Shown here one piece after another: positions 17,025 through 25,882 of a stretch of DNA of 64,000 nt. Both the position numbers and the translations under genes were made by a program. The notes under the pieces are model-generated. The model was not told the origin of the DNA. It made no database searches and was given only the letters and a program-made list of their open reading frames with translations. This DNA comes from Ralstonia sp. NFACC01 (GTDB lineage Bacteria; Pseudomonadota; Gammaproteobacteria; Burkholderiales; Burkholderiaceae), in assembly GCF_900115545.1 (NCBI RefSeq), contig NZ_FOWV01000013.1:1-64000 (forward strand), read 5' to 3'. Every line of letters starts with the position of its first letter. Within the stretch, counting starts at the first letter, position 1.

Positions 17025-17758
17025 GCGGCGGTTCCGATCTTCGGGATGAGCGTGAGCACGTAATCGAGTTTCCGGATGTACGCGGCGTCGCCGTGGTTGT
17101 ATAGCACGGCAATGTTTTGCGTCGTCAACGGCCGCCAGCCGGTGATCACCTTGCGCATGGCGGCTTTGCGGTATTTGACCACTTGTCCGGGCTTGAGTGT
17201 TGCGGCATTCGGGTTGAGCGCGCGCATCTCCGTCAGGGTTGAACCTTGCGCGCGGGCGATCTTGTCGAGGCTGTCGCCCGCCTTGACGGCGACCTCATAG
17301 ACCTTGTCGTCGGTGTCGCGCACGCTCCGGACGTCGAACTTCGCCATGCGCGTGAGCAGGTAGCCGATGCCAGCGCGAATGTTCCAAGCTGGCACCGTTC
17401 GGGCCAGGCCCGCGTTCAACCGGGTGCGGATGGCCGGAGGGACGATCAGGTCGCTGCCTTCCTCGCCGCGCAGCAGGGTATTCAACCCCGGGTCCCCCAA
17501 GTTGCCGATCTGCATCGGCTTGGTCTGCCACGCTTCTGAATCTGCCCCTGTTTCAACCCACACCATCGCCTTGACGATCTGCCAGTCCAGCGGCAGATAA
17601 CCCGCATTGCCCATCAGGTAGCGGTTGTATTCCGCCACCGCAGACTGGATATCGCAGTCGTAGCCGTTCCAGCGGTCGGGGTGCTGGGTGGAGGTGTTGA
17701 TGTAATCCTGCCAGCGCTCGAAATCGGTTTTCGGTTTGACCTGGGCCTTGGTGACCAT
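17015..17758 (-). CDS. SLT-like peptidoglycan hydrolase with LysM domain
   Basis: Putative lytic transglycosylase of 247 residues. The N-terminal half has an SLT-type core: the probable catalytic Glu in VKAMVWVETGADSEAW, then PMQIGNLGDPGLNTLL, and a GIGYLLTRMAKFD helix as in the AGIRYL motif. A LysM module follows (about 157-197, YEVAVKAGDSLDKIARAQGS...LKPGQVVKYRK), for peptidoglycan binding. There is no signal peptide, so it would need a non-Sec route such as type VI secretion or a holin. The Shine-Dalgarno GGAGGGG sits in a perfect hairpin just upstream. It overlaps the next gene, a small periplasmic protein. Confidence 0.75.
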   Translation of the reverse strand: MVTKAQVKPKTDFERWQDYINTSTQHPDRWNGYDCDIQSAVAEYNRYLMGNAGYLPLDWQIVKAMVWVETGADSEAWQTKPMQIGNLGDPGLNTLLRGEEGSDLIVPPAIRTRLNAGLARTVPAWNIRAGIGYLLTRMAKFDVRSVRDTDDKVYEVAVKAGDSLDKIARAQGSTLTEMRALNPNAATLKPGQVVKYRKAAMRKVITGWRPLTTQNIAVLYNHGDAAYIRKLDYVLTLIPKIGTAACK

Positions 17759-17795
17759 GTGCCCCTCCGTGGTTGCGTGACCTGTGGAGGGGCAT
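17759..17795 (-). promoter_or_regulatory. Hairpin sequestering the Shine-Dalgarno of the SLT/LysM gene
   Basis: On the minus strand TGCCCCTCC (17794-17786) is perfectly complementary to GGAGGGGCA (17768-17760), with a 17-nt loop. The second arm contains the Shine-Dalgarno GGAGGGG, 5 nt before the ATG at 17758. Folding would block ribosome entry, so translation may need an activator, a temperature shift, or a trans RNA. Confidence 0.6.
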
Positions 17796-17882
17796 GGTAG
17801 CCAGCGCCCGGCCGCCGCGTGTTAACGGCTGTTTATGTACCTTGCCGGCGGCTGGCGATCGTGAGCGGAGGCGCGTCAGGCT

Positions 17883-18374
17883 TCACTGCTTGGCCGACGG
17901 ATCGTCCTGCGGGTTGACGTATTTGACGTCCAGCGGCCCCGTGCCATGAATCTGCACCACCGTCGTCGTCTTGGTGAAGGCGTAGTGGTGCATGCCGCCG
18001 GGCAGGTTGTGGAACCCGCCGGTCTTGAGTGGGTGTGCGGCGCTCATGTCCATGGCGTCGCCGCTGCCCAGGTAGAGCGTGCCCGAGATCACCGTGAGGT
18101 TCTCGGTTTGGGTGTGCCAGTGTGGCGGCACCTTGTAGCCGCCCGGTGCTTTCAGGCGGATGACGTAGGGGCCATCTTTGCCGGGGTCGCCGTAGAGCAC
18201 GGCCAGCTTGGCGCCCCTGGGCAGGCTCGGCGGCGCGTCGACCCACTTCAGGGCGGATGGGTTGATCATCGTCATGTCGCCCATGGCCGCTTCCTGTGCC
18301 GCAGCGGGCGTGGCGCCCAGGCAGAGCAGCATGGCCGCTGTCAGCAGCATCAATTGCGCGGATGTTGTCTTCAT
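17883..18374 (-). CDS. Exported cupin-domain protein
   Basis: It has 163 residues: a signal peptide (LLTAAMLLCLGATPAAAQE), then a single conserved cupin barrel with motif 1 PPHWHTQTENLTVISG and motif 2 LPGGMHHYAFT. The metal ligands His, His, Glu and the later His are present, so metal binding is likely. The ATG at 18374 has a good AAGGAG. Periplasmic cupins of this kind are uncharacterised; an enzyme or small-molecule sensor is possible. The gene stands alone. Confidence 0.85.
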   Translation of the reverse strand: MKTTSAQLMLLTAAMLLCLGATPAAAQEAAMGDMTMINPSALKWVDAPPSLPRGAKLAVLYGDPGKDGPYVIRLKAPGGYKVPPHWHTQTENLTVISGTLYLGSGDAMDMSAAHPLKTGGFHNLPGGMHHYAFTKTTTVVQIHGTGPLDVKYVNPQDDPSAKQ

Positions 18375-18508
18375 CGTCGTCTCCTTCTTGCCTCGGCATC
18401 GGCTCGCGGGCGACGCAGATGGCCGCCACTGGAGAGCGAGAGGTGCCTCACCCCAATCGTAGGGAAGGCACCTGCGCGGCTGACAAGCACGCAATTGCCC
18501 TAGACGGG

Positions 18509-19615
18509 CTAGTCCGCGACTTCAAACGCAGCCGGGTCGGCCAGCACCTCCAGCCGATGCGGTACCGTGGGTTTGACGGCCGCCGCCGTCATCGCTTGGA
18601 GCATGAGCCGCTCGCGCACGCCGCTCAGAAAATCGGCACGGTGGCGGCGCAAGACGAAATCGCGGTAGTTGTCGGCTTCCAGAGCGCGCCACGCCGTCTG
18701 GCGGTCGGCTTCGGAGCGCATGCGCGCAGCCTCCAGTTCGCGCGTTTCGATATGCGCGTTGGCGGCGGTCAGCGGGGCATAGCCATAGCGCGCCATGTCG
18801 TCGCGTGCCAGGGTTTCGATGATCGTGATTTCGTCCATCGACAACTGCTGGTGGAATTTGTCGATATTGGCCGTGATGGGCGCGAAACAATTGGACGTCC
18901 ACAACGCGGACAACCGAGAAATCTGCCGCGCTTCGGCCGAGCGTGAAACATCCAGCATCTGCGGCAGGAAATCGATCTCCAGGAAACTGCATACGCGGCG
19001 CAACGTGCTTTCCTGATCGACCAGGAAATCTTCATAGCGGATGGTGCACGTGCGCTCCGGATACCGGGCGATGAGTGCATTGGCGGCGCGGTGCGCGGCC
19101 ACCCAGGTCTGCGTGTTCAGCAGCGTGTCGAAGTCGTGGATGATCGCGCGGTTCATCGACGCGACCTGCGCGCGCGGGTCTCGCACCACGTTCAGGAAAC
19201 GCATGTCGGGGAATAGCGTCATCAGCTCTGCGGCGTAGTGCACGCTGTCGAGCGACTTGTCCATGACCACCCGGGCGCCATGCTGTGCGCCCGCCCGCAG
19301 CAGCAGTTCCCACACCACCCGATGCACGCTGCGCGGTTGGTCGCGCAGGGTTTCGAATACCTCCACCGGATCGAACACCATGCCGGGCCATTTCACCATG
19401 CTCGCAGCCTGCAGGCCGATCACGTCGGTTACGAGGCGGAAGTACGCGCGATCGTCCTGCAGATTGCCGTACAGCGGCACCAGCGGCATGAAGTCGACGA
19501 TGTGCAGCGGATACGGCGCGTAGAACGCCGGATTGAAGTTCAGGCGCAGGCGCAGCGCGTGGCTGCCGCAGCGACGCAGCGGAATCATCAGGACGGGACG
19601 GGGAAGGGCGGTCAT
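18509..19615 (-). CDS. PAPS-dependent sulfotransferase
   Basis: It has 368 residues with the sulfotransferase fold. The PAPS 5'-phosphosulfate loop is IPLRRCGSHALRLRLN near the N-terminus; the 3'-phosphate site is NVVRDPRAQVASM with downstream RYEDFLVDQESTLRRVCSFL. No signal peptide or membrane segment, so it acts in the cytoplasm. The acceptor is unknown (lipid, polysaccharide, peptide or a small molecule). It overlaps cysC by 4 nt (ATGA), so PAPS synthesis and use are translationally coupled, and both lie directly downstream of a chemoreceptor gene. The C-terminal 90 residues are a charged helical extension. Confidence 0.85.
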   Translation of the reverse strand: MTALPRPVLMIPLRRCGSHALRLRLNFNPAFYAPYPLHIVDFMPLVPLYGNLQDDRAYFRLVTDVIGLQAASMVKWPGMVFDPVEVFETLRDQPRSVHRVVWELLLRAGAQHGARVVMDKSLDSVHYAAELMTLFPDMRFLNVVRDPRAQVASMNRAIIHDFDTLLNTQTWVAAHRAANALIARYPERTCTIRYEDFLVDQESTLRRVCSFLEIDFLPQMLDVSRSAEARQISRLSALWTSNCFAPITANIDKFHQQLSMDEITIIETLARDDMARYGYAPLTAANAHIETRELEAARMRSEADRQTAWRALEADNYRDFVLRRHRADFLSGVRERLMLQAMTAAAVKPTVPHRLEVLADPAAFEVAD

Positions 19616-20256
19616 CGAACGGTCTCCGGTTGACGGGTGTCCAGCCAGGCGGACATGTGCGCGTGCAGCGCGGCGGTGGCCACCGGCAGTGCCATTGCGC
19701 CGGTATCGAGCTGCAGCGAGGGCGCCACCGGCGCCTCATACGGCGACGACACGCCGGTGAACTGCGGGATCTGTCCGCCGCGCGCCCGCGCGTACAGCCC
19801 TTTCGGGTCGCGTGCCTCGCACACATCGAGCGCGGTGCAGACGTGCACTTCCACAAACCGGTCTGCGCCGATGATCTCGCGCGCCATCTCGCGATCGGAG
19901 CGCAGCGGCGAGATGAACGCCGTCACGACGATCAGGCCGACGTCGTTCATGAGGCGCGCCACCTCGGCGGCGCGGCGCAGGTTTTCCGTGCGGTCGGCTT
20001 CGGTAAAGCCGAGATCGTGGTTCAGGTGATGGCGCAGGTTGTCGCCGTCGAGCACGGCGCAGCGCTGGCATGTTTCGTACAAGCGCTTTTCCAGCGCGTA
20101 GGCGAGGGTGGATTTGCCCGCCCCGCTCAGGCCCGTGAGCCACAACGTGAGCGGCGCATGGCCGAACTGGTGTGCGCGGGCTTCGTCAGCCACCGCGCCG
20201 GTATGCCAGTAGACATTCCGTGCGGGGCCTGCGCAGGAGGAGAGGGCAGATTTCAT
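19612..20256 (-). CDS. cysC: Adenylylsulfate (APS) kinase
   Basis: Phosphorylates APS to PAPS with ATP. From the ATG at 20256 it has 214 residues. P-loop GLSGAGKST is at 42-50; other motifs are LDGDNLRHHLNHDLGF, the RTENLRRAAEVA segment, the family AFISPLRSDRE motif and KGLYARARGG(Q)IPQFTG. No sulfate adenylyltransferase (cysD/N) is nearby, so this kinase is probably dedicated to the overlapping sulfotransferase rather than sulfur assimilation. It starts 16 nt after the chemoreceptor stop. A longer frame upstream (to 20331) would overlap the chemoreceptor and is less likely. Confidence 0.93.
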   Translation of the reverse strand: MKSALSSCAGPARNVYWHTGAVADEARAHQFGHAPLTLWLTGLSGAGKSTLAYALEKRLYETCQRCAVLDGDNLRHHLNHDLGFTEADRTENLRRAAEVARLMNDVGLIVVTAFISPLRSDREMAREIIGADRFVEVHVCTALDVCEARDPKGLYARARGGQIPQFTGVSSPYEAPVAPSLQLDTGAMALPVATAALHAHMSAWLDTRQPETVR

Positions 20257-20272
20257 CGCGGCGTCCTCCGGC

Positions 20273-21907
20273 TCAGGCCGGCAACAGGGCTGGCTGGTGG
20301 TAGCCGATACGCGGCGCGGGAGTTGATGCAATCGCGTGGTTTGCCAGCTTGAACACGCTCACCACACCCACCAGTCGGTTCGACTGCTCGCGCATCGATT
20401 CCGCCGCCGCCGCTGCTTCTTCAACCAGCGCGGCGTTCTGCTGGGTGACTTCGTCCATCTGCGTGATGGCGCGGTGAATCTGGTCGATGCCGCCGGCCTG
20501 TTCGTCGGTCGCGCCCATGATTTCGGTCACGATGGCGGTCACGCGGTGGATGCTGCTCACCACGTCCCGCATGGTGGTGCCGGCCTGCTCCACCAGCGCG
20601 CTGCCTGCGTCCACATGGTGGGCAGAGTCGTTGATCAGCACCTTGATCTCCTTGGCCGCCGCCGCAGAGCGCTGCGCCAGCCCGCGCACCTCACTGGCAA
20701 CGACGGCAAAGCCGCGCCCCTGCTCGCCGGCGCGCGCCGCTTCCACCGCCGCATTGAGCGCAAGGATGTTGGTCTGGAACGCAATGCTGTCGATCACGCC
20801 GATGATTTCGCTCACCTTGCGTGCCGATTCGCTGATTGCGCCCATGGTGTCCACCACGCGTGCCACCACCGTGCCACCTTGCGTGGCGACCTCGGCGGCT
20901 GTGGCAGCGAGCTGGTTGGCGTGCCGTGCATGCTCGGCATTCTGTTTGACGGTGGCGTTGAGTTCTTCCATCGACGCAGCGCATTCCTCCAGCGCGGAGG
21001 CCTGTTCCTGCGTGCGGGTGGACAGATCGAAGTTGCCGGTGGCGATCTGCTCCGATGCCGTGGCCAACGTGTCGGTGCTGGTGTGCACCTGTTCGGCAAT
21101 CGTCGCGAGGCTGTCGCGCATGCGCTTCATGGCGTGCATGAGGCTTGCCGGATTATCCGGACGCGTGTCGATGACCACGGCCAGGTTGCCGCCAGCGATC
21201 TGGCTGGCAATATCGGCCACGGTGCCCGGCTCGCCGCCGAGCTTGCGCAGCAACCCGCGCGTGATGAGCGCGCTGGCCGCGAGGCTCACCAGGAGCGCCA
21301 CCACGCTCAGGGCCACCAGCCAGTTACGACTGTCGACATAGCTCGCCTTGGCCTTGGCGGTGTTTTCGTCGTTGAGCTTTTCTTCAAACGCCTGCAGCTT
21401 GCTGAGCAGATCCCACCAAGCGCGCTGCACGGGGCGGAATTCGAAGCGCAGCACCTTGTACGCGTCTTCCTTGTGGCCGGAGGCAATTAGTGCCTTGACG
21501 CGCGTTGCGAACGGTGCGGCTAATTCCGCCTGTTGCCGGATTTGCGCAAGCAGCGTTTTTTCTTCGCTGGTGGTGTCCGGCAACGTGTCGAACATGCGGC
21601 CGAGCTTGCGGTCGGCTTCGGCGTAGGTGCCTTCCTGTTTTTCAACGCGGGTCAGTTCGGTCTGGATTTCGTCATGCTGCTCCAGCAACACAATATTCCG
21701 ATAAGCCAGTGCCCGCTCGGTAACGCTCGAATACATTTTTGCGGCGAGCTTGGCTTCCACGGCGTTGACCTCCGTGGAGTCTTCCAGCAGCCGTCGAAAA
21801 TCCGACATGCGCTGCAGGCTGAATGCCATGAGCAGAACAAGCAGCCCCATCGTCAAGCCGAACCCCCACGCGAGTTGGGTGGCCACCTTCATTTTCGAGA
21901 AGCGCAT
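20273..21907 (-). CDS. Methyl-accepting chemotaxis protein
   Basis: Transmembrane chemoreceptor of 544 residues. Order: membrane helix 1 (about 10-32), a periplasmic four-helix-bundle sensor domain (about 33-190), membrane helix 2 (about 195-215), HAMP ([20 protein letters not shown]), then the cytoplasmic signalling hairpin with tip [19 protein letters not shown] and methylation helices ([20 protein letters not shown]). No C-terminal CheR/CheB-binding pentapeptide. It is first in an operon with cysC and a sulfotransferase. The ligand cannot be deduced. A sigma-28-like promoter sits 34 nt upstream of the ATG. Confidence 0.93.
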   Translation of the reverse strand: MRFSKMKVATQLAWGFGLTMGLLVLLMAFSLQRMSDFRRLLEDSTEVNAVEAKLAAKMYSSVTERALAYRNIVLLEQHDEIQTELTRVEKQEGTYAEADRKLGRMFDTLPDTTSEEKTLLAQIRQQAELAAPFATRVKALIASGHKEDAYKVLRFEFRPVQRAWWDLLSKLQAFEEKLNDENTAKAKASYVDSRNWLVALSVVALLVSLAASALITRGLLRKLGGEPGTVADIASQIAGGNLAVVIDTRPDNPASLMHAMKRMRDSLATIAEQVHTSTDTLATASEQIATGNFDLSTRTQEQASALEECAASMEELNATVKQNAEHARHANQLAATAAEVATQGGTVVARVVDTMGAISESARKVSEIIGVIDSIAFQTNILALNAAVEAARAGEQGRGFAVVASEVRGLAQRSAAAAKEIKVLINDSAHHVDAGSALVEQAGTTMRDVVSSIHRVTAIVTEIMGATDEQAGGIDQIHRAITQMDEVTQQNAALVEEAAAAAESMREQSNRLVGVVSVFKLANHAIASTPAPRIGYHQPALLPA

Positions 21908-21940
21908 GATTGTCCCCGTCATAATCGATAACGACTGCTC

Positions 21941-21967
21941 TATCGAGCCAAATGGCGAGGGGCTTGA
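21941..21967 (-). promoter_or_regulatory. Sigma-28 (FliA)-like promoter of the chemoreceptor operon
   Basis: On the minus strand TCAA (21967-21964), 15 nt, then GCTCGATA (21948-21941). This resembles the flagellar sigma pattern T(A/C)AA-N15-GCCGATAA with one shifted/mismatched position in the -10. It places the start of transcription about 25 nt before the ATG at 21907. Control by the flagellar cascade is usual for chemoreceptors. Confidence 0.45.
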
Positions 21968-22119
21968 GGGATTTAATTCAAATTACTCAATATGCGTAAT
22001 GCCGCGTCGAATTGGCATCACAAAATATGCGCCTGGATAATGGTGACGCTTTTTGCTGAGTTTATTTTATTGAAATGGCTTGCATTAAATTGCGAGCAAT
22101 CAAAGCGCGTCACGCAAAA

Positions 22120-22149
22120 CAAAACGCCCGGTGGAAGCCGGGCGTTTCT
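22120..22149 (-). terminator. Terminator of the GNAT gene
   Basis: ACGCCCGG-tggaag-CCGGGCGT hairpin at 22124-22145; minus-strand tail TTTTGTTTTG. It lies 15 nt past the acetyltransferase stop at 22165 and also insulates the chemoreceptor operon promoter downstream. Confidence 0.8.
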
Positions 22150-22164
22150 TGCGCTGCGATGCCA

Positions 22165-22860
22165 TCACACGGTGCGCTTTTGCGGCACCAGGGAGCGCCA
22201 GAAGCGTTGGCCGAAACGGCGCACGTCGCGCAGGTTGCGCTTGAGCATGTAGTCGAGATCGGCCACTTGTTCGTCGATGGCCTCCGTCAGCAAGCTCATC
22301 GTGTCTGCAGGCGGCAGTTCGAGGTACGCGTCAGCCTCGCCATAGGCGTACTGCACGCGCATGCCGGCCTTCTTGGCGATGTGCATCATGGCCGCGTTGC
22401 GCGATAGGCAGTGCATGTACAGCGTGCGCACCTTGGTGTTCTGGCCATGCATGGCGGCACGCTGGAACAGCGCACTGCCCACGCCCTTGCCGCGCGCCGA
22501 TTCCGACACCGACACGCCGAACTCCGCCACGCGCCCTTGCGGGTTATCGCGCAGGTAGGCGAGGTGGCCCACGCCGGTCAGCTCCAGGCGCTCGTTGTAG
22601 ACGCCAAAGACTTTGTCGTGGTCGAAATCGATGCTGTCGACGTATGCCTCGATGACGTGATCCCGTACCACCTGGCCGAATCGCAGCAGGCGGTCTTCCT
22701 CGCCCAGGGCGAGCAGGTGTTTGAGCAGGCGCGACCGGTGGTGCGCAGCAAGCTCGCGCACCAGCACGGTGGAACGCGGCGCGCCTTGCGCTGCTTCCGT
22801 CTTGTCGATGTCGTCCTGGGTGACGACGCCGATGGCCTTGCTCAGTTCGAGCGGGTTCAC
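22165..22860 (-). CDS. GNAT-family N-acetyltransferase
   Basis: It has 231 residues read from GTG at 22860, which has AGGAA at a proper distance; no ATG is available nearby. The GNAT fold shows VFGVYNERLELTGVGHLAYL (strands), then the acetyl-CoA loop SVSESARGKGVGSALFQRA (Q/RxxGxG/A type) and the LYMHCLSRNAAMMHIAKKAGM helix. The C-terminal extension (about 185-231) is basic and helical. Substrate unknown. It is a single gene with its own terminator. Confidence 0.88.
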   Translation of the reverse strand: MNPLELSKAIGVVTQDDIDKTEAAQGAPRSTVLVRELAAHHRSRLLKHLLALGEEDRLLRFGQVVRDHVIEAYVDSIDFDHDKVFGVYNERLELTGVGHLAYLRDNPQGRVAEFGVSVSESARGKGVGSALFQRAAMHGQNTKVRTLYMHCLSRNAAMMHIAKKAGMRVQYAYGEADAYLELPPADTMSLLTEAIDEQVADLDYMLKRNLRDVRRFGQRFWRSLVPQKRTV

Positions 22861-23259
22861 GACACAGTTCCTGTTCTGATCGCGCCTTTCAGTGCAAGGC
22901 AGCGAGGTGATGAGTCGGAGGCGCGGATGGCACCTCCGGGGCACTCAATCGGATGCAACTGAGTGTTGTGCAATGCACCATATCATTGTAGTGCAATCAG
23001 GGTTTCCCCGTAAGTCTGGCGTCAGACTTTCCACAGAATTTCCCGATAAATCATTGATTTAGCGCATCCGAGCACGGCTTCCAGCCGTGTGGTGTGGTAA
23101 CAACGAAAATGCTGCGTCGCGCAAAAGCGAGGAAAGAAGCGCTTTTAAAAGTGCTGCCCACGAGGCATCACTGCCAAATCTCCCGCCCGGTTCGTAACGC
23201 CGCTCAACAATAGCCGTGCGAAGATGCGCCATCAAGACGCCCCCGCCTCCTGATTTTCC
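22861..23259. other. 399-nt divergent intergenic region
   Basis: No gene is supported here. It holds the divergent control regions of the GNAT gene and the kefF-kefC pair. Visible structures are a perfect hairpin AAGTCTG-gcgt-CAGACTT at 23012-23029 and an AT-rich stretch around 22985-23060. No convincing -35/-10 pair was found. Confidence 0.5.
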
Positions 23260-23817
23260 ATGACGCCCTCGCGCATTCTTGTGATCTACGCGCATCCCGC
23301 GCCGCGCCGTTCGCGTGCCAACAAGCCACTCGCGCGTGCGCTGGCCAGCTTGCCTGGTGTGGCCATGCGTGACCTTTACTGGCATTACCCCGATTTCGAC
23401 ATCGACGTGCGTGTCGAGCAAGAAGCGGTGGAGGCTGCGGAGCTGATCGTTTTCCAGTTTCCGGTGCAGTGGTACGCCACGCCGTCGCTGCTCAAGGAGT
23501 GGATCGACGTGGTTCTGGAGATGGGCTGGGCCTACGGGCCCGGCGGCACCGCCTTGCGCGGCAAGCATCTGATGGTGCTGGCCACCACCGGCGGCCGCGC
23601 GCATTCCTACAACCCGGATGGCGTTCACGGCCACACGTTCGACATGTTCCTGCTGCCGCTGCAGCAGACCGCGGCGCTCTGCGGCATGCAATGGCAGCCA
23701 CCGCATGTGCTGCACGACGCCGACGATGTGTCTGCCGAGGCCATCAACGCCCATATCGCTCAGGTGCGCGCCGCGCTGCAACCCTGGCTCCCGGCTGACG
23801 GCGATTCCGCCGTCTGA
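23260..23817 (+). CDS. kefF: KefF-like NAD(P)H quinone oxidoreductase
   Basis: Flavodoxin-fold quinone reductase of 185 residues that serves as the ancillary subunit activating KefC in E. coli. Motifs: N-terminal VIYAHPAPRRSRAN (FMN phosphate loop), IVFQFPVQWYATPSLLKEWI, and TTGGRAHSYNPDG. It precedes a KefC-type antiporter by 23 nt, the same arrangement as enterobacterial kefF-kefC, which supports the name. It probably helps in electrophile-triggered potassium efflux. Confidence 0.88.
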   Translation: MTPSRILVIYAHPAPRRSRANKPLARALASLPGVAMRDLYWHYPDFDIDVRVEQEAVEAAELIVFQFPVQWYATPSLLKEWIDVVLEMGWAYGPGGTALRGKHLMVLATTGGRAHSYNPDGVHGHTFDMFLLPLQQTAALCGMQWQPPHVLHDADDVSAEAINAHIAQVRAALQPWLPADGDSAV

Positions 23818-23840
23818 CGTTTCCGATCTCTTCCTTGCCC

Positions 23841-25781
23841 ATGCAATCGCACGATCTGCTTGTCAATTTCGTCATCTACCTGGCTGCGGCCGTGGCGGCG
23901 GTGCCGCTGGCGCGCCGGCTGGGGCTGGGTTCGGTGCTCGGCTATCTGCTGGCTGGGGTGATCGTTGGGCCGTGGGGCTTGCGGCTCATCACCAACGTGC
24001 AGTCGATTCTGGATTTCTCGGAATTCGGCGTCGTGCTGATGATGTTTGTGATTGGCCTGGAGCTGGAGCCGGCGCGGCTGTGGTCGCTGCGGCGGAGCAT
24101 CTTCGGTTACGGCGGCCTGCAGATTGTGGTGTGCGCGTTAGCCGTGGGGCTGGCGGTCATGGCGGTGGGCCATCCGTGGCGCGCGGCTGTGGTGGCCGGG
24201 CTGGGATTGGCGCTGTCGTCCACGGCGATTGCGCTGGCCACGCTTTCCGAGCGCAACCTCATGCGCACGCCTGCCGGCACGGCCAGCTTCGGCATTCTGC
24301 TGTTCCAGGACATCGCGGCCATCCCGATGATCGCGCTGCTGCCGCTGCTGGCGACCGATGCAAGCGACGCATCCGGCGGCCATAGCTGGGTGGCTGCGGC
24401 CAAGGCGGTGGGCGTGGTGGCGGCAGTCATTTTTGGCGGTCGCACGGTGTTGCGGCCGGTGCTGCGCGCCATTGCCCGTACCAACATGCGCGAGATGTTC
24501 ACCTCGTTTTCGCTGCTCCTGGTGGTGGGCATTGCACTGCTGATGCATAGCGTGGGCTTGTCGATGGCGCTGGGCGCTTTCATTGCCGGCGTGCTGCTGG
24601 CCGATTCCGAATACCGCCACGCGCTCGAAACCGACATCGAGCCGTTCAAAGGCCTGCTGCTGGGCCTGTTCTTCCTGGCCGTCGGCATGTCGATCGACTT
24701 TGGCGTACTGATGCGCCAGCCGGTCGCCGTGATCGGGCTGGTTGCGGTGTTCCTGGCGGTGAAGATTGGCGCGCTGCGCCTGCTGGCCACCCGCTTTGGC
24801 ATTGCGCGTGGGCAGGCATGGCTGTTTGCATTCCTGCTCTCGCAAGGCGGTGAATTTGCGTTCGTTGTATTCGGCCCCGGTGTGGCTGGCAACGTGCTCG
24901 GGGCGGAGACGGCCGCTGCGCTCAACCTCGTGGTGGCGCTGTCGATGGCCGCGACGCCATTGCTGCTGCTCCTGCACGACAAGGTGCTGGTGCCGCGTCT
25001 GATGGACGGAAAGAAGCGCGCGCCCGACGCCATCGAGCCCCAGGACAACCAGGTCATCATCGCGGGCTTCGGCCGTTTCGGGCAGATCGTCGGCCGCATG
25101 CTCTACAGCCAGGGCTATAGCGCCACTGTGCTCGATCACGATCCGGACCAGATCGACATGCTGCGCCGCTTCGGCTTCAAGGTCTTTTACGGCGACGCCA
25201 CGCGCATGGATCTGCTGGAAACCGCCGGCGCCGACAAGGCCAGCATGATGGTCGTCGCCATCGACGACATGGAGACCAACCTGGAGGTGGTCGACCGCGT
25301 GCGCGAGCGCTTTCCCCACCTGAAGCTGTATGTGCGGGCGCGCAACGTGTCGCACGTGTACCAACTGCGGGACCGCGGCGTGGAGGTGATCGAGCGTGAA
25401 ATGTTCGAAGGCTCGCTTATGCTCAGTCGCCGCGTGCTGGAAGGGCTGGGCAAGGAGCCGTACGAGGCGCACCGCATCGCCCAGACGTTCCGCCGGCACA
25501 CGCTCAATTCAATGGAGCAGGTCTACCCCGTTTACCGCGATCAGAAGAAGCTTGTGTCACTGGCACAGCAGGGGCGCGACGAGCTGGCCGAAATGTTTCA
25601 GCGCGACCGCACCCAGCGCAAGCGCCTGCGCGAATCCGGCATGCCGTGGGGCGAAGGCGACGTCCATAGCGACGTGGAAGGCACGCAGCCCGATACCGAT
25701 CTCGCCAACGAAGTCGACGGCGGCGACCCTGACGCCCCGATTGATTGTCCCGCACGCGCAGGCCTGCGCCGAGACGGCTGA
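23841..25781 (+). CDS. kefC: Glutathione-regulated potassium-efflux antiporter KefC/KefB type
   Basis: Inner-membrane K+/H+ antiporter (CPA2 family) that acidifies the cytoplasm during electrophile stress. It has 646 residues: about 12 membrane segments (5-380), the CPA2 family signature near FQDIAAIPMIALLPLL, then an RCK/TrkA-N domain (about 400-520) with NAD-binding fold VIIAGFGRFGQIVGRMLYSQ and DHDPDQIDMLRRFGFKVFYG. The glutathione-gated nature is inferred from the Kef-type RCK domain and kefF upstream. The start at ATG 23841 is preferred over TTG 23835. The C-terminal tail is long and acidic. Confidence 0.9.
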   Translation: MQSHDLLVNFVIYLAAAVAAVPLARRLGLGSVLGYLLAGVIVGPWGLRLITNVQSILDFSEFGVVLMMFVIGLELEPARLWSLRRSIFGYGGLQIVVCALAVGLAVMAVGHPWRAAVVAGLGLALSSTAIALATLSERNLMRTPAGTASFGILLFQDIAAIPMIALLPLLATDASDASGGHSWVAAAKAVGVVAAVIFGGRTVLRPVLRAIARTNMREMFTSFSLLLVVGIALLMHSVGLSMALGAFIAGVLLADSEYRHALETDIEPFKGLLLGLFFLAVGMSIDFGVLMRQPVAVIGLVAVFLAVKIGALRLLATRFGIARGQAWLFAFLLSQGGEFAFVVFGPGVAGNVLGAETAAALNLVVALSMAATPLLLLLHDKVLVPRLMDGKKRAPDAIEPQDNQVIIAGFGRFGQIVGRMLYSQGYSATVLDHDPDQIDMLRRFGFKVFYGDATRMDLLETAGADKASMMVVAIDDMETNLEVVDRVRERFPHLKLYVRARNVSHVYQLRDRGVEVIEREMFEGSLMLSRRVLEGLGKEPYEAHRIAQTFRRHTLNSMEQVYPVYRDQKKLVSLAQQGRDELAEMFQRDRTQRKRLRESGMPWGEGDVHSDVEGTQPDTDLANEVDGGDPDAPIDCPARAGLRRDG

Positions 25782-25827
25782 CCCGCGCCGGTTACGAACG
25801 CGTTTTAGGCGTAAGCAGCGCGAACAA

Positions 25828-25858
25828 ATAAAAAGGAGCGCTTTCGGCGCTCCTCAGG
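25828..25858 (-). terminator. Terminator of the DUF1835-type gene
   Basis: GGAGCGC-cttt-/GGCGCTCC hairpin at 25835-25853, with a minus-strand tail TTTTTATTTG. It lies between the convergent kefC and DUF1835-type genes and is oriented for the latter. Confidence 0.8.
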
Positions 25859-25882
25859 GCAGATCCAGGTTTCGGGCGGCGC

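Noticed and set aside
23030-23060. CCCGATAA near 23040 as a sigma-28 promoter for kefF
   Set aside because: The -35 part is at the wrong distance (16 nt) and only TCAG; also kefF is far downstream, so the match is probably chance.
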